DNA from: JBEKYD01 sp049509915
Lineage (GTDB): Bacteria; Acidobacteriota; Terriglobia; Bryobacterales; Bryobacteraceae
NCBI GenBank assembly: GCA_049509915.1
Contig: JBEKZL010000206.1
Coordinates: 1-18,717 of the forward strand
Length of the DNA: 18,717 bases
Direction: 5' to 3'
Part shown: piece after piece, positions 12,080 through 18,717 of the stretch
Layout of the letters: every line of letters starts with the position of its first letter
How positions within the stretch are numbered: the stretch's first letter is position 1
Made by a program: the position numbers and the translations under genes
Notes under the pieces: model-generated
Databases searched by the model: none
What the model saw: only the letters and a program-made list of their open reading frames with translations
What the model was told of the DNA's origin: nothing

Positions 12080-14206
12080 TCAAGCCAAATTCAACAGGCC
12101 CAGCAGGCGGTCGATCAGCCAGATGCCGGGGAACGGGGCGATGACGCCGCCGACGCCGTAGATCAGCAGGTTGCGGCGCAGGAGCGAAGCCGCCGACATC
12201 GGTCTGTATTTGACGCCGCGCAGCGCCAGCGGGATCAGGGCGATGATGATCAGGGCGTTAAAAATCACCGCGGCCAGCACCGCGCTAGGGGCTGAATGCA
12301 GGCCCATGATGTTGAGCGCGGCCATTTGCGGATAGGTGGCCATGAACATGGCGGGCAGAATGGCGAAGTACTTGGCGATGTCGTTGGCGATGGAGAAAGT
12401 GGTGAGCGCGCCGCGGGTCATGAGCAATTGTTTGCCGATGGCGACGACCTCGATGAGCTTGGTGGGGTTGCTGTCGAGATCCACCATGTTGCCGGCTTCC
12501 TTGGCAGCCATGGTACCGGTGTTCATGGCGAGGCCGACGTCGGCCTGGGCGAGGGCGGGGGCGTCGTTGGTGCCGTCGCCGGTCATGGCGACCAGGCGTC
12601 CGCCGGCCTGCTCCTTTTTGATGAGGTCCATCTTGTCTTTAGGCGTGGCCTGGGCGAGGAAATCGTCGACACCGGCTTCGGCGGCGATGGCTGCGGCGGT
12701 GAGCGGATTGTCGCCGGTGATCATGATGGTCTTGATGCCCATGGCGCGGAGCTGCTGGAAGCGCTCGCGCATGCCGCCCTTGACGACGTCCTTGAGGTGA
12801 ACGACGCCGAGGGCGCGGCCGCGGTCGGCCACCACCAGGGGCGTGCCGCCGGAGCGGGAGATGCGGTCGGTGACGTCCATGAGTTCGGTGGGAACCGCGC
12901 CGCCGTTTTCGACGACGAACTCCACCACCGATTCGGTGGCGCCTTTGCGGACGGCGCGGCCATCGATATCGACGCCGCTCATGCGGGTCTGGGCGGTGAA
13001 GGGAATGAAGTGGGCTTCGTGTGCGGCCACTTCGCGGCCGCGGATGTTGTAGCGCTGCTTGGCAAGCACGACGATGGAGCGGCCTTCGGGAGTTTCGTCG
13101 GCGAGCGAGGAAAGCTGGGCGGCGTCGGCCAAGTCGGCTTCGGTGACGTCGCCGATGGGGATGAACTCGACCGCCTGGCGGTTGCCGAGGGTGATGGTGC
13201 CGGTCTTATCCAGCAGCAGGGAGTTGACGTCGCCGGCGGCTTCGACCGCTTTACCGCTCATGGCCAGCACGTTGTGCTGCATGACGCGATCCATGCCGGC
13301 GATGCCGATGGCGGAGAGCAAGCCGCCGATGGTGGTCGGGATGAGGCAGACCAGCAGGGAAATCAGCACGGTGACCGACGGCGCGGAGCCGCTTCCGGAG
13401 GTTTTGACGCTGTAGAGGGCGAAAGGATGGAGGGTGACGACGGCCAGGAGGAAGATGAGGGTGAGACCGGCAATTACGATGTTAAGGGCAATCTCATTGG
13501 GAGTCTTCTGGCGTTCGGCGCCTTCCACCAGGGCGATCATGCGGTCCAGGAAAGTCTCGCCGGGGTTGGAGGTGATCTTCACTTTAATCCAGTCGGAGAG
13601 CACTTTGGTGCCGCCGGTGACGGCGCTGCGGTCGCCGCCGGATTCGCGTATGACGGGCGCGCTTTCGCCGGTAATGGCGCTTTCATCCACGCTGGCGATG
13701 CCTTCGATCACGTCACCGTCGCCGGGGATGGTTTCACCGATTTCGACCAGCACCACGTCGCCCGAGCGCAGCGCGGTGGCCGGCACGGTCTCGGTTCGCC
13801 CGTTCACGACGCGGCGGGCGGTGGTTTCGGTCTTGGTCTTGCGCAGGGTATCGGCCTGGGCCTTGCCGCGGCCTTCCGCCATAGCTTCGGCGAAATTGGC
13901 GAACAGCACGGTGAACCACAGCCAAAGGGTGATCTGGAAAGTGAAGCCGGCGATGGCGGTGCCCTGCGCGACGTCGCGTATGGCCAGCACGGTAGTCATG
14001 GCGGCGCCCACTTCCACCACGAACATGACCGGGTTCTTCATCATCAGGCCCGGGCTAAGCTTGCGGAAGGAATCGACGATAGCGCGCCGGACGATGGGCG
14101 GGTCGAGCAGCGGCCGGGCCCGGGAGCCTTTCTTCGGCAGGAGTGAAGTCACGTCGTTAGAGGAAGACGAAGTCGAAGACGGCGGGATTGCGGTTGCCAG
14201 CGACAT
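12080..14206 (-). CDS. kdpB: K+-transporting P-type ATPase subunit B
   Basis: KdpB is the ATP-hydrolysing P-type ATPase subunit of KdpFABC. Motifs are intact: TGES at 179-182 (actuator domain; its serine matches the site phosphorylated to inhibit the E. coli pump), DKTGT at 333-337 with phosphorylated Asp333, KGAT at 421-424 in the nucleotide domain, TGDN 497-500 and GDGTND 543-548. Seven or so transmembrane segments are visible. It has 708 aa against 682 in E. coli; the surplus is mostly an N-terminal Ser/Thr-rich tail (residues 8-30, with SSTSSSS). The ATG at 14206 follows the kdpA stop by 4 nt, with GGAG 8 nt upstream inside kdpA. Long open frames on the opposite strand across this gene are compositional shadows. 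Confidence 0.97.
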   Translation of the reverse strand: MSLATAIPPSSTSSSSNDVTSLLPKKGSRARPLLDPPIVRRAIVDSFRKLSPGLMMKNPVMFVVEVGAAMTTVLAIRDVAQGTAIAGFTFQITLWLWFTVLFANFAEAMAEGRGKAQADTLRKTKTETTARRVVNGRTETVPATALRSGDVVLVEIGETIPGDGDVIEGIASVDESAITGESAPVIRESGGDRSAVTGGTKVLSDWIKVKITSNPGETFLDRMIALVEGAERQKTPNEIALNIVIAGLTLIFLLAVVTLHPFALYSVKTSGSGSAPSVTVLISLLVCLIPTTIGGLLSAIGIAGMDRVMQHNVLAMSGKAVEAAGDVNSLLLDKTGTITLGNRQAVEFIPIGDVTEADLADAAQLSSLADETPEGRSIVVLAKQRYNIRGREVAAHEAHFIPFTAQTRMSGVDIDGRAVRKGATESVVEFVVENGGAVPTELMDVTDRISRSGGTPLVVADRGRALGVVHLKDVVKGGMRERFQQLRAMGIKTIMITGDNPLTAAAIAAEAGVDDFLAQATPKDKMDLIKKEQAGGRLVAMTGDGTNDAPALAQADVGLAMNTGTMAAKEAGNMVDLDSNPTKLIEVVAIGKQLLMTRGALTTFSIANDIAKYFAILPAMFMATYPQMAALNIMGLHSAPSAVLAAVIFNALIIIALIPLALRGVKYRPMSAASLLRRNLLIYGVGGVIAPFPGIWLIDRLLGLLNLA

Positions 14207-14210
14207 AAAA

Positions 14211-15941
14211 TTAGCTCCAAAGCCTCCCTTGCCACATGAGGAAATGTTCCACCACCGGACCGAGCGAGAGCGCCGGGAAGAAGGTAAGCGCGCCCACGAT
14301 CACCACCACCCCGACCAGCAGGCCGACGAACAGCGGCCCGTGGGTGGGGAAGGTTCCGGCCGACAGGGGCACCTGTTTCTTGGCGGCCAGGCTGCCGGCC
14401 GCGGCCAGCAGCGGGATCAACATCAGGAAGCGGCCGAACAACATGGCCAAGCCGAGGGTGGTATTCAGGTAGGGCGTATTGGCGCTGAGGCCGCCGAACG
14501 CGCTGCCGTTGTTGCCCACGGCGCTGGTAAACCCGTAGAGCACTTCCGACAATCCGTGAGGGCCGTTGTTGCCCAGGCTCTTGGCCACGGTCGCGAGGTT
14601 GACCGAGGCGGCGGCGAAGCCGAGGATGGTGAAGGCCAGCACCATCACCGCCAGCATCATCATCTTGACTTCCTTCTGCTCGATTTTCTTGCCCAGGTAT
14701 TCCGGCGTGCGCCCCACCATGAGGCCGGCGATGAATACGGCCAGGACGGCGAACAGCAGCATGCCATAAAGGCCGGAGCCTACGCCGCCGAAGACCACCT
14801 CGCCAAGCTCGATGTTGACCAGCGGCACCAGTCCGGCAAGGGGCGTCAGGCTGTCGTGCATGTTATTGACGGCGCCGCAACTGGCGTCGGTGGTGACTAC
14901 GGTGAACAGCGCGGAATCGGCGATGCCGAAGCGGACTTCCTTGCCTTCCATATTGCCGCCGGATTGCGCGGCGGTGGCGTGGGTCTCGATGCCCAGCCTG
15001 GCGAGGTTGGGGTTACCGGCCTGTTCGGAGGGATAGGCGACGAAAACGCCGGCCAGAAAGAGGATGCTCATGGCTGCGAAAATGGCCCATCCCTGGCGGG
15101 TATCCTTCACCATTTTTCCGAAAGTATAGGTTAGGCCGGCGGGGATGAGGAAGATTGAAAGCATTTGCAGGAAGTTGCTGAGCGGGGTGGGATTCTCGAA
15201 GGGATGGGCGGAGTTGGCGTTAGTGAATCCACCGCCGTTGGTGCCCAGCATCTTGATAGCTTCCTGCGAGGCGATGGGACCCTGAGGGATGGTCTGCACG
15301 GCGCCTTCAAGCGTAGTGGCCTTGGTATAAGGGGAGAGATTTTGGATCACTCCCTGGGAGCAGAGCGCCAGCGCGAAGACGATCGAGATCGGGAGCAGCA
15401 CGTAAAGGGTGGCGCGGGTGAAATCCACCCAGAAGTTCCCCAGCGTCTTGCTGGACTGCCGCGAAAAGCCGCGCACGAAGGCGATCGCCACCGCAATTCC
15501 CAGAGCGGCCGAAAAGAAATTGTGCGTCGCCAGAGCCAGCATTTCGCTGAAATAGCTCATGGTGGTTTCCGGCGTGTACGCTTGCCAGTTGGTGTTGGTG
15601 GTGAAACTGGCGGCGGTATTGAACGAGAGAAACTGCTCCACGTTGGCGAGGCCCTGCGGGTTCCACGGCAGCCATTGCTGTACCCGCATGATCAGATAGC
15701 TAAGCAGGAGGCTCACCACGCTGAAGACCAGGACGCCGCCGGCGTAAGCGGTCCAGCGTTGCTCGTAGGTTTCGTCGATGCCGCAGACGCGGTAGATTCC
15801 CTTTTCGAGCGGCCGCAAGACCGGTTGCAGCCAGGTGCGCTCACCGGCGAAAACCTTGACCATATACGCACCCATGGGCTTCGTGAGCGCGAGAACGACG
15901 AGGAAGAACAAGGCAATTTGCAGAATTCCGTTGGCGGTCAC
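14211..15941 (-). CDS. kdpA: K+-transporting ATPase subunit A, channel-like
   Basis: KdpA is the potassium-selective membrane subunit of KdpFABC, related to K+ channels and transporters of the SKT superfamily. The 576-aa product has about ten transmembrane helices and the four pore loops: TTNTNWQAYTPE (114-125), LGTNGGGFTNANSAHPFENP (232-251), TDASCGAVNNMHDSLTPLAG (351-370) and SAVGNNGSAFGGLSANTPY (473-491). The central glycines that form the filter are present, as is the usual NSAHPFENPTP block. Translation begins at GTG 15941, preceded at 5 nt by a strong AGGAGG, the best ribosome site in the window. It follows kdpF by 71 nt and precedes kdpB by 4 nt. Confidence 0.97.
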   Translation of the reverse strand: MTANGILQIALFFLVVLALTKPMGAYMVKVFAGERTWLQPVLRPLEKGIYRVCGIDETYEQRWTAYAGGVLVFSVVSLLLSYLIMRVQQWLPWNPQGLANVEQFLSFNTAASFTTNTNWQAYTPETTMSYFSEMLALATHNFFSAALGIAVAIAFVRGFSRQSSKTLGNFWVDFTRATLYVLLPISIVFALALCSQGVIQNLSPYTKATTLEGAVQTIPQGPIASQEAIKMLGTNGGGFTNANSAHPFENPTPLSNFLQMLSIFLIPAGLTYTFGKMVKDTRQGWAIFAAMSILFLAGVFVAYPSEQAGNPNLARLGIETHATAAQSGGNMEGKEVRFGIADSALFTVVTTDASCGAVNNMHDSLTPLAGLVPLVNIELGEVVFGGVGSGLYGMLLFAVLAVFIAGLMVGRTPEYLGKKIEQKEVKMMMLAVMVLAFTILGFAAASVNLATVAKSLGNNGPHGLSEVLYGFTSAVGNNGSAFGGLSANTPYLNTTLGLAMLFGRFLMLIPLLAAAGSLAAKKQVPLSAGTFPTHGPLFVGLLVGVVVIVGALTFFPALSLGPVVEHFLMWQGRLWS

Positions 15942-16012
15942 AGGACCCTCCTAAAGTGTTGAGAGGCGGGCAAGGCTGCCTCACGGAGCATTAGATAGAT
16001 ACCCATAAGAGG

Positions 16013-16096
16013 TTAGAAGCGCTCCGGGCGCAACAGCGCCACGAACAGATACACGCCGAGCGCGACGGCGATGGCGAGAGCGATTGCATATTCCAT
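16013..16096 (-). CDS. kdpF: K+-transporting ATPase small subunit F
   Basis: This 27-aa peptide, MEYAIALAIAVALGVYLFVA then LLRPERF, is a single transmembrane helix ending in the P-E-R/K-F tail typical of KdpF. KdpF packs against KdpA and stabilises the complex. The ATG at 16096 has AAGGA 7 nt upstream. It is followed by a 71-nt gap and then kdpA. Confidence 0.9.
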   Translation of the reverse strand: MEYAIALAIAVALGVYLFVALLRPERF

Positions 16097-16117
16097 GGAG
16101 GTTTCCTTGGAGCGGCT

Positions 16118-16201
16118 TTAGAGCCGGTCGCAGCCTTTGACGAAGCCCCAACTGGCGACGAAAAAGGCGACGGCGGCGGCGACAAGAATCAGATCTAACA
16201 T
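16118..16201 (-). CDS. 27-aa membrane micro-protein upstream of kdpF
   Basis: The frame from ATG 16201 encodes MLDLILVAAAVAFFVASWGF then VKGCDRL: one transmembrane helix (about 3-20) followed by a short positive tail ending in Cys-Asp-Arg-Leu. It is the same length as KdpF and ends 21 nt before the kdpF start, so it is the first gene of the operon. I recall similar micro-ORFs with a C-terminal CDRL-like tail ahead of kdp genes in other bacteria, but this is memory, not a search. No Shine-Dalgarno site precedes it, which weakens the call. A role as an extra pump subunit or regulator is inferred only from position and size. Confidence 0.6.
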   Translation of the reverse strand: MLDLILVAAAVAFFVASWGFVKGCDRL

Positions 16202-16219
16202 AACGTTTGTCTTAGAACA

Positions 16220-16247
16220 ACTATCAGACTACAGGGGGCGACATCAA
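16220..16247 (-). promoter_or_regulatory. Possible promoter of the kdp operon (TTGATG-16-GATAGT)
   Basis: On the minus strand TTGATG (16247-16242) and GATAGT (16225-16220) are 16 nt apart, each with four of six consensus matches. The predicted leader would be about 12 nt before the first micro-ORF. The gap 16202-16319 is AT-richer than its surroundings and must hold the operon's control region; no riboswitch fold or KdpE site was recognised. Confidence 0.3.
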
Positions 16248-16319
16248 TAAGTCGTAAATAAAGGATCAGGATTGGGTTAGATTGAGCCAGGGGACCTAGA
16301 ATCGACTGGATTGGGGCTG

Positions 16320-17198
16320 CTAAGTTCTTCCTTTGCGATACGCACCCAGAATCCGGGCGGCCACCGGGGCCGCATCGGCGCCTCCGGACCGGCCGTGCAG
16401 CATCACGCACACCAACACTTTAGGAGCGTTGGCGGGAAGCCAGCCGGCAAACCACGCCACCGGCTCGCCGTTCTCGCACAGGACGCTGCCGGTCTTGCCG
16501 GCAACTGTCACACCCGGCACGGCGGCGAGTTGGGCGGTGCCGAATTCGACGGCTGCCCGCATGCCATCCCTTACGGCGCCGAGCGCAGCCGCCGATTCGG
16601 GCCGCGCGAGACGCCGGGCGAGACGCCGGTAGGCCATCGCCAGACCCGCCGGAGTGACCAGCACGCCCGATTCACCGAGCGCCTGTAGGCTTTGCGCGTC
16701 GGCGTCCGTCGCGCGGTCCACCCAGCCGGGAACTTCACCGGCGACCAAGCCGCTGGCCGAGGAGAGTCCGGTGCGGGCCAATTCCGCCGCCAACTCACCC
16801 GGGCCGAACCGCTGGGCGGCGTGCGCCACGAAGCAGTTACAGGAATACGCCAGCGCCGTATCCACGCGCATCGGCACCGGCATGGGCGGATGTACGCAAT
16901 CGAACGAGCGCCCGGAAATGCGCAGACGGCCGGGGCAAAAGAATGTTTCCGAGGTGCGCCACTTGCCGCCGGCGAGGAGTGCCGCCATGACCAAGGGTTT
17001 GAGGGTGGAACCGGGCGGCAGCAGCAGACGGCCGGCTATGGAGGGATTCGCGACCGCGAGAAGGCGGACCGTGTCCACGTCGAGCAGCAGGGCGCAGGCT
17101 CCCGGCGAATCCACGAAGCGGTCGAGGCGCGCCCACGGGAGCGCTACGCCAGGCCGTGAAGCCGCCAGCAAAAGGGAAATCGCGCGCCGTCGCTGCAC
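16320..17198 (-). CDS. Penicillin-binding transpeptidase-domain protein, minimal
   Basis: The protein has the three motifs of penicillin-binding transpeptidases (PF00905): Ser64-Thr-Leu-Lys67 (PPGSTLKPLVMAALL), Ser119-Cys-Asn121 (ALAYSCNCFVAHAA) and Lys235-Thr-Gly (VAGKTGSVL). Such enzymes cross-link peptidoglycan or act as related hydrolases outside the membrane. With 292 aa it lacks the long N-terminal pedestal or dimerisation domain of PBP2/PBP3-type enzymes, so its exact role is open. The frame extends to an ATG at 17258, but I start at GTG 17198, where RRRAISLLLAASRPGVAL could be a short signal or anchor; a TACACT box lies 6 nt upstream. Catalytic residues are all present, so it should be active. 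It is in the same direction as kdp but separated by the kdp promoter region. Confidence 0.82.
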   Translation of the reverse strand: MQRRRAISLLLAASRPGVALPWARLDRFVDSPGACALLLDVDTVRLLAVANPSIAGRLLLPPGSTLKPLVMAALLAGGKWRTSETFFCPGRLRISGRSFDCVHPPMPVPMRVDTALAYSCNCFVAHAAQRFGPGELAAELARTGLSSASGLVAGEVPGWVDRATDADAQSLQALGESGVLVTPAGLAMAYRRLARRLARPESAAALGAVRDGMRAAVEFGTAQLAAVPGVTVAGKTGSVLCENGEPVAWFAGWLPANAPKVLVCVMLHGRSGGADAAPVAARILGAYRKGRT

Positions 17199-17204
17199 GT
17201 TCCC

Positions 17205-17210
17205 AGTGTA
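17205..17210 (-). promoter_or_regulatory. Possible -10 box of the transpeptidase gene, leaderless geometry
   Basis: TACACT on the minus strand ends 6 nt before the GTG at 17198. It matches TATAAT at only four positions and has no -35 partner, so alone it is weak; the spacing equals that at other genes in this window. Confidence 0.3.
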
Positions 17211-17302
17211 CAAGTGGGGCGCGGGCCGTTCGGGGCAAAGTGGTCGGCCACGGTGCATGAGGAGTGAATCGGGTAAGCACGGGCCAAGTATCCGCCGCGC
17301 GA

Positions 17303-17308
17303 TAAAAT
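17303..17308 (+). promoter_or_regulatory. Putative -10 box of the aminotransferase gene, leaderless geometry
   Basis: TAAAAT (five of six consensus matches) ends 6 nt before the GTG at 17315, so the transcript would begin at the start codon. No good -35 is visible in the GC-rich stretch upstream. Confidence 0.45.
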
Positions 17309-17314
17309 GGGTTC

Positions 17315-18181
17315 GTGCTTCATCGATATATTCTGCACAACGACGCGATCCGGGGCGTCTCCGAGCCGCTGCTGGCAGCGGGGCAGGTCGGTCTGCTGTC
17401 GGGTTGGGGCGTTTTCACCACGCTGCGGGTTCAGGAGGGCGTCCTGTTTGCCTTTGAGAGGCATTGGGCGCGCCTGACCCGCGATGCGGCGGCTCTGCAT
17501 ATTGCCATGCCCGGCGACCCGGAAGAAGTCCGCCTGCGCCTGCTTGAGCTGGTGGAAGCGAACCACGCCCAGAATTCCACCCTTCGCTTGGATTTTGTGC
17601 GCAACACCGGCGGCATGTGGGCGGCGCCGAACGCGCGCGAAACCGACGTCATCGCGCTCACGGCCGACACCAAAGACTGGGGGCGAGGCGTTCGCCTGGC
17701 TTATCAGGCCGAAGCGCGCCATGCGGCGTCCGGTTTCGCCGGCGCCAAGATTCTCTCCTGGGCCATGAACCTGACCTGGCTCGAGACCGCGCAGCGCCGG
17801 GGTTTCGACGAAGTCATCCTCCTCAACGAGCGCGGCGAAGTGGCCGAGTGCACCTCGGCGAATCTCTTCGCGGCCGTGGGCGATACGGTTTTCACGCCGC
17901 CGCTTTCTTCCGGGTGTCTGCCGGGAGTGACGCGCGAAGTGCTGCTCGACGCGGTTCAGGCGCCGGGCGTGGAGATCGTGGAGAAGACCTTGTTCCCGTC
18001 CGATCTGGAGGCGGCCGAGGAGGTCTTTATCACCTCCACCACGCGCGATCTGCTGCCGGTGGCGGAAATCGAAGGGCGGAAGACGGGCACGGCCAGCCGC
18101 GCGGTGAAGGCGCTATCGGCGTCCTTCGGCTCGTATCTCGACAACTACGTCGCCGAGCACAAAGCCGTGCAGCCGGTATGA
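17315..18181 (+). CDS. Class IV PLP aminotransferase (PabC/IlvE/D-amino-acid transaminase type)
   Basis: This 288-aa protein belongs to fold-type IV PLP enzymes (PF01063), which include branched-chain aminotransferase, aminodeoxychorismate lyase (PabC) and D-alanine transaminase. Visible features are WGVFTTLRV (31-39) with RHWARL (49-54), Lys145 in GAKILSWAMN as the likely PLP lysine, Glu178 in ECTSANLF contacting the pyridine nitrogen, a GCLPGVTREVLL loop (200-211) and the phosphate-site ITSTTRD (239-245). The lysine context lacks the usual Asn-Tyr pair after it, so the substrate cannot be assigned; PabC-like or general class IV is the safest label. GTG 17315 is the start, without a Shine-Dalgarno site but close behind a TAAAAT box. 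The stop overlaps the next start by 4 nt (ATGA). Confidence 0.88.
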   Translation: MLHRYILHNDAIRGVSEPLLAAGQVGLLSGWGVFTTLRVQEGVLFAFERHWARLTRDAAALHIAMPGDPEEVRLRLLELVEANHAQNSTLRLDFVRNTGGMWAAPNARETDVIALTADTKDWGRGVRLAYQAEARHAASGFAGAKILSWAMNLTWLETAQRRGFDEVILLNERGEVAECTSANLFAAVGDTVFTPPLSSGCLPGVTREVLLDAVQAPGVEIVEKTLFPSDLEAAEEVFITSTTRDLLPVAEIEGRKTGTASRAVKALSASFGSYLDNYVAEHKAVQPV

Positions 18182-18324
18182 TACGAACGTCAAGAGCGGT
18201 CGCGCTGGCACTGGCAGCCGCGGCTTCCGCCGCCGGAGTGGCCGACACACCGCCGATGGGCTGGAACAGTTGGGACGCTTACGGCACCACCGTAACCCGC
18301 ACGCCGCAGCGATGCTGCTGGTAG
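18178..18324 (+). pseudogene. Truncated GH27 alpha-galactosidase, N-terminal remnant
   Basis: The frame begins with ATG 18178, overlapping the aminotransferase stop, and encodes a signal peptide (MIRTSRAVALALAAAASAAG) followed by TPPMGWNSWDAYGTTVT, the hallmark opening of family 27 glycoside hydrolases. After residue 40 the similarity ends and a TAG stop comes at residue 49. Normal enzymes have about 380-600 aa, so the catalytic aspartates are missing. No continuation is found in any frame to 18717. This looks like a deletion or insertion that removed the rest of the gene; an assembly join is also possible. Confidence 0.75.
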
Positions 18325-18344
18325 AATCTTGAAAGCGGGCCGGG

Positions 18345-18374
18345 TGTGGGGCAGACGAAAACGCCTACCCCACA
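18345..18374. repeat. Short TGTGGGG...CCCCACA inverted repeat
   Basis: Perfect 7-bp arms (18345-18351 and 18368-18374) enclose 16 nt. The ends TGTGGGGCAG and CCCCACA equal those of the 156-bp element at 6002, so this may be a minimal relative. It starts 21 nt after the stop of the truncated GH27 gene. Confidence 0.6.
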
Positions 18375-18717
18375 AAAGGAAAAGGTTCCAAGTGATCCGA
18401 TCCTCTGCCTTGCTTACCACCGGCATGCGCGGCATTAAGCTGTGCGCCGGAGAGCACCGGGCGATTCGCCGCTCGGCTCCACCCAGGGCGTTTTCTCCAC
18501 CCTTCGCTTCGCCGCCTTACGGCTCGCCGCAGCCTTTGCTTTCTCTCTCCGCCGGGTCCCTTCGCTCGTAACGGCCTTTCGCTCGCCTCGAACGGTTGCT
18601 CCCTCTCGAAAGCCTCCATCCCAGGGTCAACGTTCCCGACCTGCTACTTCGCTCTCCTCTAAAAGTCTCCCACGGCCCGTTCGGCCCTCCCGCTCCACAA
18701 CCCATTCCGGTTTCCCG
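18375..18717. other. Unassigned pyrimidine-rich terminal region
   Basis: No recognisable gene was found in these 343 nt. The plus strand is pyrimidine-rich and contains scattered TTCGCT motifs (18503, 18561, 18578, 18648) in degenerate repeats such as CCCTTCGCTTCG and CCCTTCGCTCG. Open frames on the minus strand (62 and 84 aa) are Arg/Gly/Ser-rich with no known domain and are probably spurious. It could be part of a mobile element or a non-coding region continuing beyond the edge. Confidence 0.4.

Noticed and set aside
12296..14146. 616-aa open frame on the plus strand across kdpB
   Set aside because: It is the antisense of a clear kdpB with all P-type ATPase motifs; the product is Gly/Asp/His-rich without any domain, as expected from high-GC codon use.
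13434..15134. 566-aa open frame on the plus strand spanning kdpB and kdpA
   Set aside because: Antisense to two certain genes, low-complexity composition and no recognisable motif.
16202..16319. A c-di-AMP or potassium riboswitch upstream of kdp
   Set aside because: The gap is only 118 nt and no conserved core motif was recognised.
18390..18717. Group II intron or rRNA fragment at the right edge
   Set aside because: No intron domain V, reverse transcriptase or rRNA signature could be recognised.

Overview
This is a GC-rich, gene-dense bacterial chromosome window with short intergenic gaps. Several features suggest an Acidobacteriota relative, probably of the Bryobacterales/Solibacter type: a fused aroD-aroE gene, Tat-type small proteins beside amidases, a Memo-family protein, a KdpFABC pump and GC-rich dispersed inverted repeats. 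That placement is inferred from gene content and style; no rRNA or other phylogenetic marker lies in the window. I see no tRNA, rRNA, CRISPR array or transposase.

Layout. 1-2161 (minus): a tight operon of a fused shikimate-pathway enzyme (AroD-AroE), a 74-aa Tat-signal protein and the N-terminal part of an amidase cut by the window edge. 2337-2882 (plus): a conserved uncharacterised protein. 2949-3021: a polypyrimidine tandem repeat between convergent genes. 3020-4933 (minus): an exported alpha/beta hydrolase, a GlsB/YeaQ-type membrane protein and a cold-shock protein with a terminator-like hairpin. 4960-9793 (plus): thiL, a serine beta-lactamase-like hydrolase, an ASMT-like O-methyltransferase and a Memo-family protein, joined by 4-nt overlaps or a 3-nt gap. 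9727-10388 (minus): a toxin-antitoxin pair with an intact Phd-type antitoxin and a truncated VapC toxin. 10533-11324 (minus): a secreted TPR protein. 11502-16201 (minus): kdpFABC, preceded by a further 27-aa membrane ORF. 16320-17198 (minus): a minimal penicillin-binding transpeptidase. 17315-18324 (plus): a class IV aminotransferase, then a fragment of a GH27 alpha-galactosidase. 18325-18717: no recognisable gene.

How it works together. The clear systems are the high-affinity K+ pump (KdpFABC), two consecutive shikimate-pathway steps in one chain, and thiamine pyrophosphate synthesis (ThiL). Two genes look decayed: the VapC toxin and the GH27 enzyme. No sensor pair kdpDE is present here.

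Most interesting signals: (i) a 156-bp inverted-repeat element lying in frame between the start codon and signal peptide of the serine hydrolase; (ii) a recurring -10 box only 6-9 nt upstream of the start codon at five separate genes, which suggests leaderless mRNAs, while operon-internal genes mostly carry Shine-Dalgarno sites or overlaps; (iii) a second 27-aa membrane micro-ORF ahead of kdpF; (iv) an antitoxin retained beside a broken toxin. I did not find a convincing new multi-gene defence or biosynthetic system.
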